Source: Acidobacteriota bacterium
GTDB taxonomy: Bacteria > Acidobacteriota > Terriglobia > Terriglobales > Acidobacteriaceae
NCBI GenBank assembly: GCA_025353435.1
Contig: JANXQR010000287.1
Location: 1 to 12,972 of the forward strand
Direction of reading: 5' to 3'
Length of the DNA stretch: 12,972 nucleotides
Shown here in pieces: positions 6,799 to 12,972 of the stretch. The translations under genes were made by a program, and so were the position numbers. Below the pieces are notes generated by a model that had not been told where the DNA came from, did not search any database, and saw only the letters and a program-made list of their open reading frames with translations. Each line of letters starts with the position of its first letter. Positions within the stretch are counted from its first letter, which is position 1.

Positions 6799-7503
6799 CT
6801 AAGAAGTCGTCTCCAGCAAGGCCTTGAGGCCGTCAAGATCCTTTACTACGATTTGTCGCGCGTCAACATCCAGAAGTCCCTCAGCCTGCAAGCGCATTAG
6901 GTTGCGGGAAACCAGTTCGCGTACCGTTCCAAGCTGATTGGCGAGTTCCTGATGGGTTGCCGGCAGCTGAAACTCGATTCCGAGAGAACTCGGTTTACCC
7001 TCGTTTTGGGCAAGTTTGAGCAATGCCGAAATGAGTCGTTGACGGATTGTCGTGAACGACAACTCCTCGATGATACCCACTAGTCGCCGCAACCGCGCTC
7101 CTACAACTTGAAGCACCTTGAGCGCGACTTCTGGATGCTCCATGCAGTACGCCTGAAAATCGCGGCGCGAAATGAACGCAATTTCTGCATCCTCGATCGC
7201 CGCAGCGGACGCGGGAAATGGCCCACCATCGAAGACTGGCAATTCCGCGACAGACTCGCCCGGAACATTCACAGCAAGTACCTGCTCACGTCCGCTCACA
7301 GACGTCTTGAAGATGCGAACTTTGCCTTGTGCAATGATGTGCAAGCCGTTGCAAGGCTCGCCCTCTGTGAAGAGCAACTCCCCTGCACTGAATAACTTGC
7401 GAACTGTTCGCGCCGCGAGCGTTTTCAATTCTGTCGGCGTGAGGCTCGACAAAAGTGCAGTCTTCCCGAGGGCAGTTGCAAGATCGGTGCGTTCAGCGGT
7501 CAC
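6799..7503 (-). CDS. CRP/FNR family transcriptional regulator (DNR/NnrR-like)
   Basis: A 234-residue one-component regulator. An N-terminal cyclic-nucleotide-type beta-roll (residues ~15-125, with G-E-L-L-F-T-E-G-E and L-H-I-I-A-Q-G-K-V-R) joins a long dimerisation helix (~125-155) and a winged helix-turn-helix (~180-225, H-Q-E-L-A-N-Q-L-G then R-E-L-V-S-R-N-L). There is no N-terminal cysteine set, so it does not carry an FNR-type Fe-S cluster; it fits members that sense NO or redox by other means. Recognition-helix residues Arg195, Glu196 and Arg200 align with CRP Arg180, Glu181 and Arg185, predicting GTGA-type half-sites. Start is GTG 7503. No ribosome site precedes it, but TAGAAT (7515 down to 7510) is a good -10 box whose start would fall on the GTG, suggesting a leaderless mRNA. 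The operator at 7523-7536 overlaps its -35 region, which fits autorepression. The ligand is not visible. Confidence 0.88.
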   Translation of the reverse strand: MTAERTDLATALGKTALLSSLTPTELKTLAARTVRKLFSAGELLFTEGEPCNGLHIIAQGKVRIFKTSVSGREQVLAVNVPGESVAELPVFDGGPFPASAAAIEDAEIAFISRRDFQAYCMEHPEVALKVLQVVGARLRRLVGIIEELSFTTIRQRLISALLKLAQNEGKPSSLGIEFQLPATHQELANQLGTVRELVSRNLMRLQAEGLLDVDARQIVVKDLDGLKALLETTS

Positions 7504-7522
7504 TCGGAAATTCTAGCAGCTT

Positions 7523-7536
7523 GGGACTTTGGTCAC
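7523..7536. promoter_or_regulatory. Predicted operator between divergent regulator and radical SAM gene
   Basis: GGGACTTTGGTCAC, followed by T; 13 of 14 bases match the norB site. On the plus strand TCTTAT (7560-7565) is a -10-like hexamer that puts the site centre at about -42.5 and the RNA start on the A of ATG 7572. On the minus strand the site occupies about -20 to -33 of the regulator's own promoter. Confidence 0.6.
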
Positions 7537-7571
7537 TGCTTTAAGCCCGCGTGCAGCCGTCTTATAAGTTC

Positions 7572-8720
7572 ATGAACCCGCAAATCAACACGATCGACTT
7601 TAACGAACGGCCATTCATTGCCATCTGGGAAGTAACTCAGGCCTGCGACCTGGCATGCGTGCACTGCCGCGCTTCCGCCCAGCCGGATCGACACCCCATG
7701 GAACTCAGCACAGATGAGGGTAAACATCTCATCGACCAGATCGCTGCCTTGAAGGTTCCAGTCTTTGTGTTGACAGGAGGTGACCCGATTAAGCGACCCG
7801 ATCTCTTTGAGTTGATCGGCCATGCCCGTTCCGTAGGCGTCAGGGTTTCTCTTACCCCGAGCGCTACGCCTTTGCTGACGAAGGATATCGTTGTGAGCCT
7901 CAAAGAGGCTGGCTTAGCCCGGCTTGCGGTGAGCATGGATGGCGCGAGTGCCGCAACCCACGACGCCTTCCGCGGGATGAGTGGATCCTTTGCGCGAACT
8001 CTGGACGCCGTTCGCTGGGCAAACGAGATCGGCCTGCCGGTTCAGATCAACACCACGTTCAGCCGCAGGAATATTGCTGAAATCGACGAGATTGTCTCCT
8101 TGATGGAGAGGTTAAAGATAACGCTTTGGAGCGTCTTCTTCCTCGTCCCCACAGGACGTGGAAAGTTCAACGATTTGTTGAGTGCGGAAGAGTTCGAATC
8201 GGTGTTTGCAAAAGTTTACAGCCTATCCAGGACCGCAAGCTTCGACATCAAGACGACTGAGGCGCAGCATTACAGGCGCTTTGTCTTGCAGCAGAGAGTC
8301 GCCGGCCGAAAGGCGGGACTGGTTCCCAATAGCGTGTTTGAGAGATCTGTGGACGCGATTGGGCGCGCGCCGCGTGGTCTTAACGACGGCAAGGGGTTCG
8401 TCTTCATTTCGCACAAAGGCGAGGTGTTCCCTAGCGGCTTCCTTCCCCTCTCAGCTGGCAACATCCGTAAAGAGGAATTGGCCTCGATTTATCGCGACTC
8501 GCCCCTGTTCCGCGATTTGCGCGACACATCAAAGCTTGAGGGAAAGTGCGGCTCCTGCGAATTCAAGGAAATCTGCGGAGGATCGCGAGCTCGTGCGTAC
8601 GCTCTGACCGGAAACCCGCACGCCGAAGAGCCATGCTGCTCCTATGTTCCGAAAGGCTACGTACAACCGGCGTCGCAGATGAAAACAGCAACGACACTTC
8701 ATGTTCTTCAGAGTGCCTGA
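7572..8720 (+). CDS. Radical SAM/SPASM protein (TIGR04053-like, NirJ/AhbD relatives)
   Basis: A 382-residue radical SAM enzyme. Cys25-x3-Cys29-x2-Cys32 binds the [4Fe-4S] that cleaves S-adenosylmethionine, and T-G-G-D-P at 68-72 is the SAM-binding GGE-like motif. The C-terminal SPASM-type cysteines (Cys326-x2-Cys329-x5-Cys335 and Cys355-Cys356) would hold at least one extra cluster. The order of blocks (W-E-V-T-x-A-C-D-L-A-C-x-H-C-R-A-S-A, L-T-G-G-D-P, L-T-P-S-A-T-P-L-L, L-W-S-V-F-F-L-V-P-T-G-R-G, I-K-T-T-E-A) is what I know of the TIGR04053 family, related to haem-modifying NirJ/AhbD enzymes; the substrate is unknown. ATG 7572 is preferred to GTG 7551: neither has a ribosome site, but the predicted promoter starts RNA at 7572 and the family sequence begins near there. 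It diverges from the regulator and is followed by a hemerythrin-like gene after 62 nt. Confidence 0.85.
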   Translation: MNPQINTIDFNERPFIAIWEVTQACDLACVHCRASAQPDRHPMELSTDEGKHLIDQIAALKVPVFVLTGGDPIKRPDLFELIGHARSVGVRVSLTPSATPLLTKDIVVSLKEAGLARLAVSMDGASAATHDAFRGMSGSFARTLDAVRWANEIGLPVQINTTFSRRNIAEIDEIVSLMERLKITLWSVFFLVPTGRGKFNDLLSAEEFESVFAKVYSLSRTASFDIKTTEAQHYRRFVLQQRVAGRKAGLVPNSVFERSVDAIGRAPRGLNDGKGFVFISHKGEVFPSGFLPLSAGNIRKEELASIYRDSPLFRDLRDTSKLEGKCGSCEFKEICGGSRARAYALTGNPHAEEPCCSYVPKGYVQPASQMKTATTLHVLQSA

Positions 8721-8782
8721 GACCCGCAACCGCCATCGAATGGGCGACAATCACCAGAACGGCCGAAATTAAGGGGAACTCC

Positions 8783-9313
8783 ATGGCGATTCAGATTGGT
8801 GCAAAACCTGACAGTGGATTCGATGATCCAATTGGCATGCTAAAAGACTGCCATAGGAGGATCGAGAGCTTCCTCGGCATTCTTTGTGTAGTTGCTTATC
8901 GGGCGCAGGGCAGGAGTCTAACCGATGAAGAGCGCGATGCGGTCAAGGCTGCGCTCGAGTACTTCCGAACTGGCGGACAACGCCACACGGCGGATGAGGA
9001 AGAATCACTCTTTCCACGACTGCGCAATTCTAATGCGAAATCCTTCGAAGAGATCGACCGTCTTGAGGACGATCATCACGAGGCAAACGATTTGCATGGA
9101 TCGGTCGAGCGGCTTTATACAGCATGGATTGAGTCGGGCGGCTTAGGATTGGAGGAATCACAGCAGTTGCGCTCCCAAACCGCACGTCTCAAGCAACTCT
9201 ATTCCGACCATATCCAAGTCGAGGAAACAATTGTTTTCGCTCGCGCGATTCAGGTGTTGGACAGCCACACCATCGCGGCGATCGGGACCGAGTTCCGTTT
9301 CCGGCGGAAGTAG
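8783..9313 (+). CDS. Hemerythrin-like (HHE) domain protein
   Basis: A 176-residue cytoplasmic four-helix protein with the hemerythrin/HHE ligand pattern: His24, His68-x3-Glu72, His98/His99, and His143-x3-Glu147. It should hold a non-haem di-iron centre able to bind O2 or NO, or serve as an iron store; the exact role is not shown by sequence. It has no ScdA_N domain, so it is distinct from the ric gene nearby. ATG 8783 is chosen because AAGGGG (8771-8776) lies six bases upstream; the open frame extends back to 8546 but overlaps the radical SAM gene. Spacing of 62 nt and shared strand suggest an operon with the radical SAM gene under the 7523-7536 site. Confidence 0.88.
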   Translation: MAIQIGAKPDSGFDDPIGMLKDCHRRIESFLGILCVVAYRAQGRSLTDEERDAVKAALEYFRTGGQRHTADEEESLFPRLRNSNAKSFEEIDRLEDDHHEANDLHGSVERLYTAWIESGGLGLEESQQLRSQTARLKQLYSDHIQVEETIVFARAIQVLDSHTIAAIGTEFRFRRK

Positions 9314-9357
9314 GTCGCTGCGGCATAGATGTCATGCCAGCTGATTCCGCGAGCCCC

Positions 9358-9390
9358 GCCGGCCAGTTTCCGGCCGTCGACTTTTCGTCC
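9358..9390. terminator. Possible weak hairpin between convergent genes
   Basis: GCCGG (9358-9362) and CCGGC (9370-9374) form a 5-bp stem, followed on the plus strand by CTTTTCG at 9381-9387. It lies between the convergent hemerythrin and ferredoxin genes, where a bidirectional terminator is expected. The T-tract is short and displaced, so support is weak. Confidence 0.25.
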
Positions 9391-9400
9391 GTTTGGCCCT

Positions 9401-10378
9401 TTAGATGCCCGGGTGACCGGCCTCTCTCGCATGGGAAACCAGATCCATATACACGTCGCGTGGCAGATTCGTCTGCCAATGCCCAGTAGCCTTAGCCACT
9501 ACGACCAGTCCCAGGAAGATGCAAGCGAGAACTGCTGCGACGGCAATGGGTGAGAGTGCGCGGCGACGCCATCTCTCCGCCGGTGTTGCTGCCTTTCTCG
9601 GTACCAACGAGAATTGCAGGGCATTCTCGGCCGGGCATGCGGCGACACACGCCATACACGCCGTGCATTCAACGGATCGGATTTGCACGAGTTGATCAAC
9701 GGCCAGGCTGGAAGGACAGGCTCGCGCGCATTTTCCGCAATCGATGCAAGCCTCGACGTCGCGACGGATCTTTACCGGACCAAGCAGCGATGTGATTCCG
9801 AGCAGCGCTCCATACGGACAGAGATACCGGCACCAGAAATTCTGGATCAGCATTGACAGCAGAACCAGTAAACCGATAACGATTGCCGCCGTTTCCCCAA
9901 TATCGCGGAAGAAATTCAGCATCTTGACATCGGCGACCAAGCCGTACGGTGTGGACATGAAATCGTGGATCGCCTCGGCGGACATGGCAACGATCAGGAA
10001 AACGAAGAAGCCAAGAAGCAGGTACTTCAACCCCTGTAACGGGATATCCACCCATTTTGGCGGATGCAGATTGCGGCCGAATACGCGTCTTCCTAGCTTC
10101 CAGACTTGTTCTGAGAAAGTTCCGACTGGGCAGAGCCAGGAACAAAAAGCCTTCTTGAGTAGGAGGCTCATCAGCATGAAGGCAATGAACAAGACCATTG
10201 CTGCGGGATGGATTGCAGGCACGCGTCCGGTGAGGAAGAAATATTTCGTATTCATCAAACCTGCGATGGGCAGCCAGCCTTCGGCCCCTGCGGGTCTTGG
10301 CACGCTTAGCCCCGTGCCGCCGCGCTCGCAAAAGCGCACCCAGAGAAGGTACCGTACTTGAATATTAAGATCACCCAA
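9401..10378 (-). CDS. NapH/NosR-like membrane 4Fe-4S ferredoxin, probably N-terminally truncated
   Basis: A 325-residue membrane protein with several transmembrane segments and four cysteine motifs. Two are C-x3-C-P repeats at membrane borders (Cys79/83 and Cys183/187), as in the Fer4_5 domains of NapH, NosR and CcoG. Two are cytoplasmic ferredoxin motifs C-x2-C-x2-C-x3-C-P (Cys211-221 and Cys238-248). Such proteins move electrons between quinol or flavin donors and periplasmic or membrane acceptors. A last membrane helix (~275-297) precedes a short tail; no Ig-like CcoG domain is present. The only upstream start is TTG 10378, directly preceded by in-frame TGA-TAA. Homology-like sequence seems to begin in the middle of the first membrane segment (...Y-L-L-W-V-R-F). 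With no clear ribosome site, the true 5' end seems lost or replaced. It may be nonfunctional, or a supplier of electrons to the NO system; neither is proven. Confidence 0.78.
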   Translation of the reverse strand: MGDLNIQVRYLLWVRFCERGGTGLSVPRPAGAEGWLPIAGLMNTKYFFLTGRVPAIHPAAMVLFIAFMLMSLLLKKAFCSWLCPVGTFSEQVWKLGRRVFGRNLHPPKWVDIPLQGLKYLLLGFFVFLIVAMSAEAIHDFMSTPYGLVADVKMLNFFRDIGETAAIVIGLLVLLSMLIQNFWCRYLCPYGALLGITSLLGPVKIRRDVEACIDCGKCARACPSSLAVDQLVQIRSVECTACMACVAACPAENALQFSLVPRKAATPAERWRRRALSPIAVAAVLACIFLGLVVVAKATGHWQTNLPRDVYMDLVSHAREAGHPGI

Positions 10379-10416
10379 TTATCACTGCCTAGAATATCGT
10401 CAAGGGAGTCATCAAC

Positions 10417-10494
10417 ATGAGTCAGCACAATACTCGCAACCGTTTTGCGGTTGGGGTTCGTACCGCTGGTGGTTGCACGGAGACATCATGCTGA
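10417..10494 (+). CDS. Possible 25-codon leader ORF overlapping the DUF4440 start
   Basis: ATG 10417 has AGGGAG eight bases upstream and reads 25 codons to TGA 10492-10494, overlapping ATG 10488 of the next ORF by seven bases. The product is short, basic and Cys-ended, and is not recognised. It could be a coupling leader or the residue of a lost gene. Support is limited to the ribosome site and the overlap. Confidence 0.25.
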   Translation: MSQHNTRNRFAVGVRTAGGCTETSC

Positions 10495-10733
10495 ACAGAA
10501 CGATGTCCGTTATGCTGCTGATAGTGGCTACCGCATTTCCATGCTTCGCGCAGGATTCAAGACCACTGGAGCCAAAGCAAAACGACGTGATGGCGTTCGA
10601 GCGCGACCTCGAAGCCGCGACTGCTCGAGGCGATCTGGTGTTTCTCCAACACGGCCTCGCCGACTACCTTACGTTCACCCACGGGGATGCGTGGAGAACG
10701 GGCGGGAAACCCGCGCGGATGCAGGTCTGCTAG
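10488..10733 (+). pseudogene. DUF4440/SnoaL-like exported protein, 3' truncated
   Basis: ATG 10488 follows GGAG by five bases. Residues 1-22 form a signal peptide (M-L-N-R-T-M-S-V-M-L-L-I-V-A-T-A-F, then A-Q before cleavage). Residues ~30-75 match the first half of a DUF4440 (NTF2-like) fold: an E-R-D-L-E-A-A-T-A-R-G-D-L helix, then D-Y-L-T-F-T-H-G-D-A-W-R-T-G-G-K-P. The family normally continues for another ~60-70 residues; here the frame ends at 81 codons. The break coincides, near 10720, with the start of sequence resembling the 5' end of the cupin gene on the other strand, so the gene was cut by a rearrangement. Its original role is unknown. Confidence 0.6.
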
Positions 10734-10748
10734 AAATGTGTAGTCCAT
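10720..10748 (-). pseudogene. 5' fragment of a second cupin gene
   Basis: Reading from 10748 on the minus strand, the ten codons M-D-Y-T-F-L-A-D-L-H closely match the first ten of the cupin at 1928 (M-D-Y-T-F-F-A-N-L-Q); 23 of 29 bases are identical. AAGGGG (10755-10760) is well placed upstream, as for a real start. Resemblance stops at about 10720, where the truncated DUF4440 gene begins on the opposite strand. Only the start region of this paralogue survives. Confidence 0.55.
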
Positions 10749-11140
10749 GGATTTCCCCTTCGTGTACGCGCTGTAAGGTGCGGTGTGATAGCTGACGGCA
10801 CCTTCGAGGCCGGATTCGCTTGATCGAGAGCACCACGTTGAGATCGATCGTTGCACGCAATTGAATTGATCCCGGGGCGGTGACTCTACCTATGCTCCCT
10901 CTGGAATCGGTGCAATGCGATTTACATCCGCAGGCGTTGCAAGCTGAGGCTGGCGCCCGATAGATCACGGACCCCTTCGCATGATCGACAAAGACCGGAA
11001 ACAAGTGCTGGAACTCCGGGCACCTCCACATGTCCTTCCGCTTCAAGCATGTTCACATACTAGAGCGTCTTCCCAGTCTGCGCCGGACAATAGAAATGGA
11101 GTCCCGTCCATGTCCCGAACCATGTAAGGGCTTTACGAAT
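10749..11140. other. Gene-poor debris region between the truncated genes and nuoG
   Basis: A 392-bp stretch with no convincing intact gene. The part next to 10748 is probably the old upstream region of the lost cupin. Part of it (10897-11046) is covered by the degraded Cys-rich ORF listed separately. I saw no insertion-sequence ends or target duplications, and no terminator for nuoG. Confidence 0.5.
10897..11046 (-). pseudogene. Degraded Cys-rich zinc-ribbon-like ORF
   Basis: From TTG 11046 (or ATG 11031) the minus strand reads M-W-R-C-P-E-F, then Y-R-A-P-A-S-A-C-N-A-C-G-C-K-S-H-C-T-D-S. The C-x2-C...C-T-x-S pattern looks like a zinc-ribbon found in small hypothetical proteins and inside some transposases. 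The first knuckle reads C-P-E-F where C-P-x-C would be expected, so it is probably disabled. After about residue 50 the frame continues without recognisable character. No identity is claimed beyond a decayed Cys-rich fragment. Confidence 0.3.
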
Positions 11141-12972
11141 TTACTCGGACTCAATCTCGGACTCGTAAGGCAGGGTCAGGTTACGTTCCAATACTGAGTT
11201 CAGGTTGGCCGAATATGGCCCGAAAGCCTCTGAAGAGAACAGATCATCCCCATAGGGCTTGATCAGGACTGCGGCGCGGTCTCCAGCACTCGCTGTGCTG
11301 GGTATTTCGCGTGAAAAGGTGACGTGTGGAGCCCGGTATTCCGGAAGCAGGATCTGAATCTCCCTGAGTACAGAATCGGGGTCGAAGCTAGTGACGCGCA
11401 GATCAGTTCCCTGCGCAGTCATCCACACCGCCTGTCGATCCGCCTCACCACACTGAGCTCCTCTCGAGTCCCCAAACTCACCACGGACTCCAGGGCCATT
11501 CCCGCGGTACCGTCCGAGATCGGCGCCCAGGCACCCAGCCAATTGCAAGATGATTTCAAGGTCGCTTCTCGGGCCCATACAATCAGCCGCCTTTCGGATG
11601 ACCTGCAAGTCTCCGCAGGTATTTGTAAAAGTCCCCGACTTCTCGTATGGCGATGAAGATGGAAGCACTAGATCGGCAGCAGCCGCCGTGGATGTGAGGA
11701 AAAGATCCTCAACGATCAAATACGTATTCCGGAACGCACCGAGGTCGATTGCATAGTCTTTGACAGGATCCGAGCCAACCACGTAAAGAACCGGCAAGAG
11801 TCTAGATTGCGCTGCCTCCACCATCTGCGGGAGGTTCATTCCTGGCTTCTCGGGAATGGTCGCACCCCAAGCCTCACTCCAGCGTTTGCGGTCTGTTTCA
11901 TAGCCGGGAAGTCGATCAGGGAGTAGTCCCATGTCAGCTGCACCGCGCGAGTTGGCGTCGTCGCTCAGACAGATGAACTTTGCCTGCGGAAGTCTAGCGC
12001 CGAATTTGACCACGTTCTCGATGTCCTGATCCTGCAATTCGGCGCCAAAGATGATCAATACATCCTTTTCAGTACGAAGCGAAGACGCCATCTCTGCCAA
12101 CTCAACCGAAATCGAGCGGAGGGCGGAATCGACAGGAGGCTCAGCACCGGACGCAAGCCACCGGACGGTCTCTCCTTCACATCCATTCGGCACTCGGACG
12201 AATTGTTTCGCTTGCCGACAGAGTTTGATCTGACGGGAGTTGATAATGTAGAGATGAGCGCGATTGAGGCGAACATTGTTGCGAATCTGCCATGCGAGTA
12301 GTGGATGCTGATAGGTTGGATCTCCTCCAATCAAAAGAATGGCTGGCGATTTCAATACGTCAGCCATACTCGCCGTCGATGCTGCACACTCGTGAAGCGC
12401 CGTAAAGAAGCGGGGGTAATCCGCAGTTCGCCTATGGTCGATGTTGTTTGTGTTCAACAACGTTCTCGCGAACCTTTGAAGGATGTAGTTCTCCTCATTT
12501 GTGCTGTGATTAGAGCCGACGACTCCAATCGCACCGGGAGTGTGGCGGGCAGCATCCAACTTGTTCGCCGCCTCTGACAATGCTTTGTCCCAGGAGACCG
12601 GCTTCAAGGCCCCGTCGATTCTCATCAAAGGTGTCGTTAGCCGTTCGGCATGCTCCACAAAATCGAACGCGTAGCGGCCCTTGATACAGAGAAAGTCCCC
12701 ATTGATCCCACCTTTGTCACGATTTGTCCCGCGCATGATGGTCATTCTGCCGTCAACGGGGCGGGTGCCGAGTGTGGTTGTACAGCCGTCTCCGCAATGC
12801 GTACAAATCGTCGAGGTGTGCTTCATCTCCCATGGACGCGTCTTATATCGGTATGGGCCGGAGGTGAGTGCACCAACCGGGCAGATATCGATGCACATCC
12901 CGCATTCTTCGCATTCCAAGTGATCTTCGCGATTGGGAATAATGACGGAGAGCGCGCCACGCTGGCCCACGC
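11141..12972 (-). CDS. nuoG: NADH-quinone oxidoreductase subunit G (NuoG), 5' end outside window
   Basis: The frame is open to the right edge; about 610 C-terminal residues are present. A ferredoxin motif C-x2-C-x2-C-x3-C-P (residues 20-31 of the visible part) is followed by C56-x2-C59-x3-C63 and Cys95, the start of the molybdopterin-oxidoreductase-like domain that in NuoG carries Fe-S but no molybdenum. Further blocks typical of NuoG are G-S-N-H-S-T-N-E-E-N, I-G-G-D-P-T-Y-Q-H-P, M-G-L-L-P-D-R-L-P-G-Y, and a late S-R-G-A-Q-x-G-E-A-D-R region. It is the peripheral-arm subunit of complex I that passes electrons from NADH toward quinone. A formate dehydrogenase-like reading is less likely because of the G-L-L-P-D-x-L-P-G-Y block and the C-terminal half. 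No neighbouring nuo gene is inside the window; debris lies downstream, so it may end its operon. Confidence 0.88.
   Translation of the reverse strand, partial: VGQRGALSVIIPNREDHLECEECGMCIDICPVGALTSGPYRYKTRPWEMKHTSTICTHCGDGCTTTLGTRPVDGRMTIMRGTNRDKGGINGDFLCIKGRYAFDFVEHAERLTTPLMRIDGALKPVSWDKALSEAANKLDAARHTPGAIGVVGSNHSTNEENYILQRFARTLLNTNNIDHRRTADYPRFFTALHECAASTASMADVLKSPAILLIGGDPTYQHPLLAWQIRNNVRLNRAHLYIINSRQIKLCRQAKQFVRVPNGCEGETVRWLASGAEPPVDSALRSISVELAEMASSLRTEKDVLIIFGAELQDQDIENVVKFGARLPQAKFICLSDDANSRGAADMGLLPDRLPGYETDRKRWSEAWGATIPEKPGMNLPQMVEAAQSRLLPVLYVVGSDPVKDYAIDLGAFRNTYLIVEDLFLTSTAAAADLVLPSSSPYEKSGTFTNTCGDLQVIRKAADCMGPRSDLEIILQLAGCLGADLGRYRGNGPGVRGEFGDSRGAQCGEADRQAVWMTAQGTDLRVTSFDPDSVLREIQILLPEYRAPHVTFSREIPSTASAGDRAAVLIKPYGDDLFSSEAFGPYSANLNSVLERNLTLPYESEIESE

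Noticed and set aside
8546..8782. Upstream extension of the hemerythrin frame
   Set aside because: It overlaps the radical SAM 3' end in another frame, has no family resemblance, and ATG 8783 has a strong ribosome site.
10675..10896. Continuation of the Cys-rich minus-strand ORF as one gene to 10675
   Set aside because: The last part crosses the cupin fragment and the DUF4440 remnant, both better supported, so the open frame is accidental there.

Overview
The window looks like chromosomal DNA from a heterotrophic bacterium with moderately high GC. The protein style (quinol NO reductase, NnrS, a NuoG ending in a short acidic tail, a TIGR04053-like radical SAM protein) reminds me of Acidobacteriota. 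That is an impression from sequence, not a database result. No tRNA, rRNA, CRISPR array or intact insertion sequence was seen.

Layout. The left edge holds the 3' end of a sugar-phosphate nucleotidyltransferase (2-358, +), followed directly by an L-lactate dehydrogenase (368-1310, +) whose start is frameshifted inside the NAD-binding glycine loop. A non-coding stretch with a perfect 9-bp inverted repeat follows. The centre is a nitric-oxide defence cluster. On the minus strand are a small cupin (1608-1928), the quinol-type nitric oxide reductase norB/norZ (2030-4327), nnrS (4630-5988), the di-iron repair protein ric (5991-6722) and a CRP/FNR-family regulator (6799-7503). Diverging from the regulator on the plus strand are a radical SAM/SPASM protein (7572-8720) and a hemerythrin-like protein (8783-9313). 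A NapH/NosR-like membrane ferredoxin (9401-10378, -) converges on them and seems to lack its first membrane segment. From 10379 to 11140 lie gene debris: a signal-peptide DUF4440 gene cut after about 77 codons, fused tail-on to the first ten codons of an oppositely oriented paralogue of the window's own cupin, then a degraded Cys-rich ORF. The right edge is nuoG (complex I), running off the window.

How the genes work together. NorB reduces NO to N2O with quinol electrons, Ric repairs or donates iron to NO-damaged Fe-S proteins, and NnrS is a membrane haem protein that eases NO stress. The regulator lacks the FNR cysteine cluster, so it is more like DNR/NnrR-type haem- or NO-responsive members.

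The main discovery is a 14-bp quasi-palindrome (consensus GKRACTTWKGTCAC, always followed by T). It occurs once upstream of norB, once upstream of ric-nnrS and once between the regulator and the radical SAM gene. At each of the three target promoters it sits about 41.5-42.5 bp upstream of the start implied by a plausible -10 hexamer, the class II activator position. The regulator's recognition helix reads R-E-L-V-S-R, carrying the same three base-reading residues as CRP (R, E, R), which fits the GTGAC half-site seen here rather than the FNR-type TTGAT. This ties the uncharacterised radical SAM-hemerythrin pair to the NO regulon.
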